Source: Bradyrhizobium macuxiense
GTDB lineage: Bacteria > Pseudomonadota > Alphaproteobacteria > Rhizobiales > Xanthobacteraceae
Direction: 5' to 3'
Length of the DNA stretch: 64,000 bases
Assembly: GCF_007993935.1 (NCBI RefSeq)
Contig: NZ_VITY01000020.1
Location: forward strand, 1-64,000
A program made the position numbers and the translations under genes. A model generated the notes under the pieces. It made no database searches and was not told where the DNA came from. It saw nothing but the letters and a program-made list of their open reading frames with translations. Positions 62,873-64,000 of this stretch are shown one piece after another (the first letter of the stretch is position 1; each line of letters begins with the position of its first letter).

Positions 62873-63953
62873 TCACGGCCCTCTCGCATCCGGGCGAGCA
62901 CCTTCAAAGGCGTGTTGCAACAACTGACGGATTTCACCACGCTGGGCCGTACTGATCGGTCTGGGGTTCCAGTACGGGTTGCTGACCGCGATGTCTGCCG
63001 CCCGGTCCAAGTCTTCTTCCGCCATTCCGATATGGCGCAAAGCCACCGGGGCGCCGTTGTCGCTTGCCAGATCGAAAAGACCTTGCGCAGCATTGGCGGC
63101 GCCCAGTGCCCGAGCAATGCGCTCCATCGCCGCCGGCACCGCCGGCGCGTTGAAGGCAATGGCATGCGGTAGCACAATGGTGTGCACCTCGGCGTGGGGC
63201 AGGTTGAAGCTTCCGCCGAGCGTGTGGCAAAGCTTGTGGTGCAGCGCCATTCCCACGTTGCCGAGCACCACGCCGCATAGCCAGGCACCGTACAGCGCAG
63301 CGCCTCGAGCCTCCAGATCTCTGCCGTCGGCCCGAATCCCCGGTATCGCCTGGGCCAGCGCGCGGATGGCCTCCTCGGCGATCAAATCCATCACCGGATT
63401 GCTGTCTTGTGCAAACAGACCTTCAGCCGCATGCGCAATGGCGTTCATAGCACTAGTCACACTCAGTCCGATCGGCAAACTGAATCGTCAGTTCTGGATC
63501 GTAGATCACAGTGCGTGGCAGCACGCGGGGGTCGCGTCCGGTCTTCTTCAGCCCCGCCTCGGTGACGCCGTAGATGGGGGTCATTTCACTGCCGGCGTAG
63601 GTGGTGGGAATGGCCAGGATGGGCAAAGCAGTCTCCATCGCGATGGCCTTGCCCAGGCCCGTGGTGGAGCCACCGCCGATGGCGATGGCGCAATCAGCAC
63701 CCAGGCGGCGAGCTTCGTCTCTGGCGTCGCGGGCGGTTTCAACGGGGACGTGCATCGCCGCACGAGGAAAGAGTCCCGCGACCCGCGACCCCAGTCGGTC
63801 CACCAGCTGCTGTGCCTGCGCCTGCTGCTCGGGGGTGGACAACACCAAGGCGCGGTGCGCGCCGAGCAGATCGATTTCCCGCTCAAGGTAGCGCAACGAG
63901 CCCACGCCGAACACGACGCGCGAGGGCTGAGCATGAAAGACGAAATCCCGCAT
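62873..63953 (-). pseudogene. Maleylacetate reductase, broken by a frameshift
   Basis: Iron-type alcohol dehydrogenase family. The first part (from ATG 63953) has FGVGSLRYLEREIDLLGAHR, AIGGGSTTGLGKAIA, PTTYAGSEMTPIYGVTEAGL and PRTVIYDPELTIQF, then runs into a stop. The second part, in another frame, continues at once with LPIGLSVTSAMNAIAHAAEG, HHKLCHTLGGSFNLPHAEVH and metal-ligand histidines. The join lies in an A-triplet at 63477-63479 (TTT on the coding strand), where one extra base explains the shift. Restored, the protein has about 358 residues, normal for the family. Maleylacetate reductase makes 3-oxoadipate in hydroxyquinol and chlorocatechol pathways. It is a pseudogene or a sequencing error. 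Confidence 0.82.
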
Positions 63954-63959
63954 AGCCGA

Positions 63960-64000
63960 TTACCCCGTCACCCGTGTCGGATTCAGCACAAAGTCATGTT
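63960..64000 (-). CDS. C-terminal end of a probable intradiol dioxygenase (partial)
   Basis: Only 12 codons and a TAA are inside the window: the tail reads HDFVLNPTRVTG. The (Y/H)DFVL ending is what I expect for hydroxyquinol/catechol 1,2-dioxygenases, and the next gene is a maleylacetate reductase, its usual partner. The family call is inferred mainly from that context. The gene continues beyond the right edge. Confidence 0.4.
   Translation of the reverse strand, partial: HDFVLNPTRVTG

Noticed and set aside
1..64000. Mobile element, prophage or CRISPR array
   Set aside because: No transposase, integrase, terminal repeats of an insertion sequence or spaced repeat array was seen in any frame.

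Overview
The window looks like chromosomal DNA of a Bradyrhizobium/Rhodopseudomonas-type alphaproteobacterium. The signs are high-GC coding regions, BadH/BadI/BadR-like genes known best from Rhodopseudomonas palustris, several solitary branched-chain-amino-acid-type binding proteins of one subfamily, and a palindromic element of a type frequent in bradyrhizobial genomes. The genus is an inference; no rRNA or tRNA is present to confirm it. No insertion sequence, phage, integrase or CRISPR array was found.

Layout. 0-0.65 kb: a non-coding stretch with hairpins and one possible 27-residue membrane peptide. 0.65-4.4 kb: a 3'-truncated MocR/PdxR-type regulator, divergent from a cupin - MFS exporter - epimerase operon, with a perfect 10-bp inverted repeat between them. 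4.6-24.3 kb: a large catabolic island. It holds a CoA-transferase, a FadJ-like protein without its NAD-binding domain, three acyl-CoA dehydrogenases, BadH- and BadI-like ring-processing enzymes, a BKACE (DUF849) enzyme, a CitE-type lyase overlapping a MaoC hydratase, an MDR reductase, three more SDRs, two enoyl-CoA hydratase-family proteins, an acyl-CoA ligase, a BadR-like MarR regulator and a periplasmic binding protein. Eight copies of a 17-bp motif, roughly RTACAC-N5-WACTA, lie in front of the island's transcription units and of the MarR gene itself. I read this as one regulon for an alicyclic, probably substituted, carboxylic acid: activation to CoA, dehydrogenation, hydration, oxidation (BadH), hydrolytic ring opening (BadI), beta-oxidation, and possibly a C5-dicarboxyl-CoA finish by MaoC and CitE.

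24.3-28.3 kb: a sparse region with an HD-GYP protein, one small ORF, a decayed gene remnant and an OmpR-type response regulator. 28.4-34.1 kb: an RND efflux operon (outer-membrane factor, adaptor, pump). 34.3-37.7 kb: a malonate-decarboxylase epsilon-subunit remnant, then a predicted periplasmic thiol/sulfur redox operon (DoxX, DsrE-like, Tat-type TlpA, small membrane protein) with a divergent LysR. This block sits between two imperfect ~140-bp direct copies of the RND promoter region. 38.2-41 kb: a TetR regulator (probably of the RND operon) and a methyl-accepting chemotaxis protein.

41.2-55.3 kb: a second catabolic/biosynthetic region, all on the minus strand. It has a TPP enzyme, overlapping leuC-leuD-leuB homologues, an SDR, a binding protein, then a ferredoxin reductase-like protein, cytochrome P450, alpha/beta hydrolase, atypical SDR and extradiol-type dioxygenase, ending with another binding protein at its upstream edge. 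56-64 kb: LysR and TetR regulators, an FAH-family hydrolase, an MmgE/PrpD protein, a second CaiB-type CoA-transferase, a FAS1-type MaoC hydratase, a maleylacetate reductase gene broken by a one-base frameshift, and the last 12 codons of a probable intradiol dioxygenase.

The main candidate for an undescribed system is the BadHI/BKACE/CitE-MaoC island with its shared operator. The leuCDB-TPP set beside the P450 and dioxygenase genes comes second.
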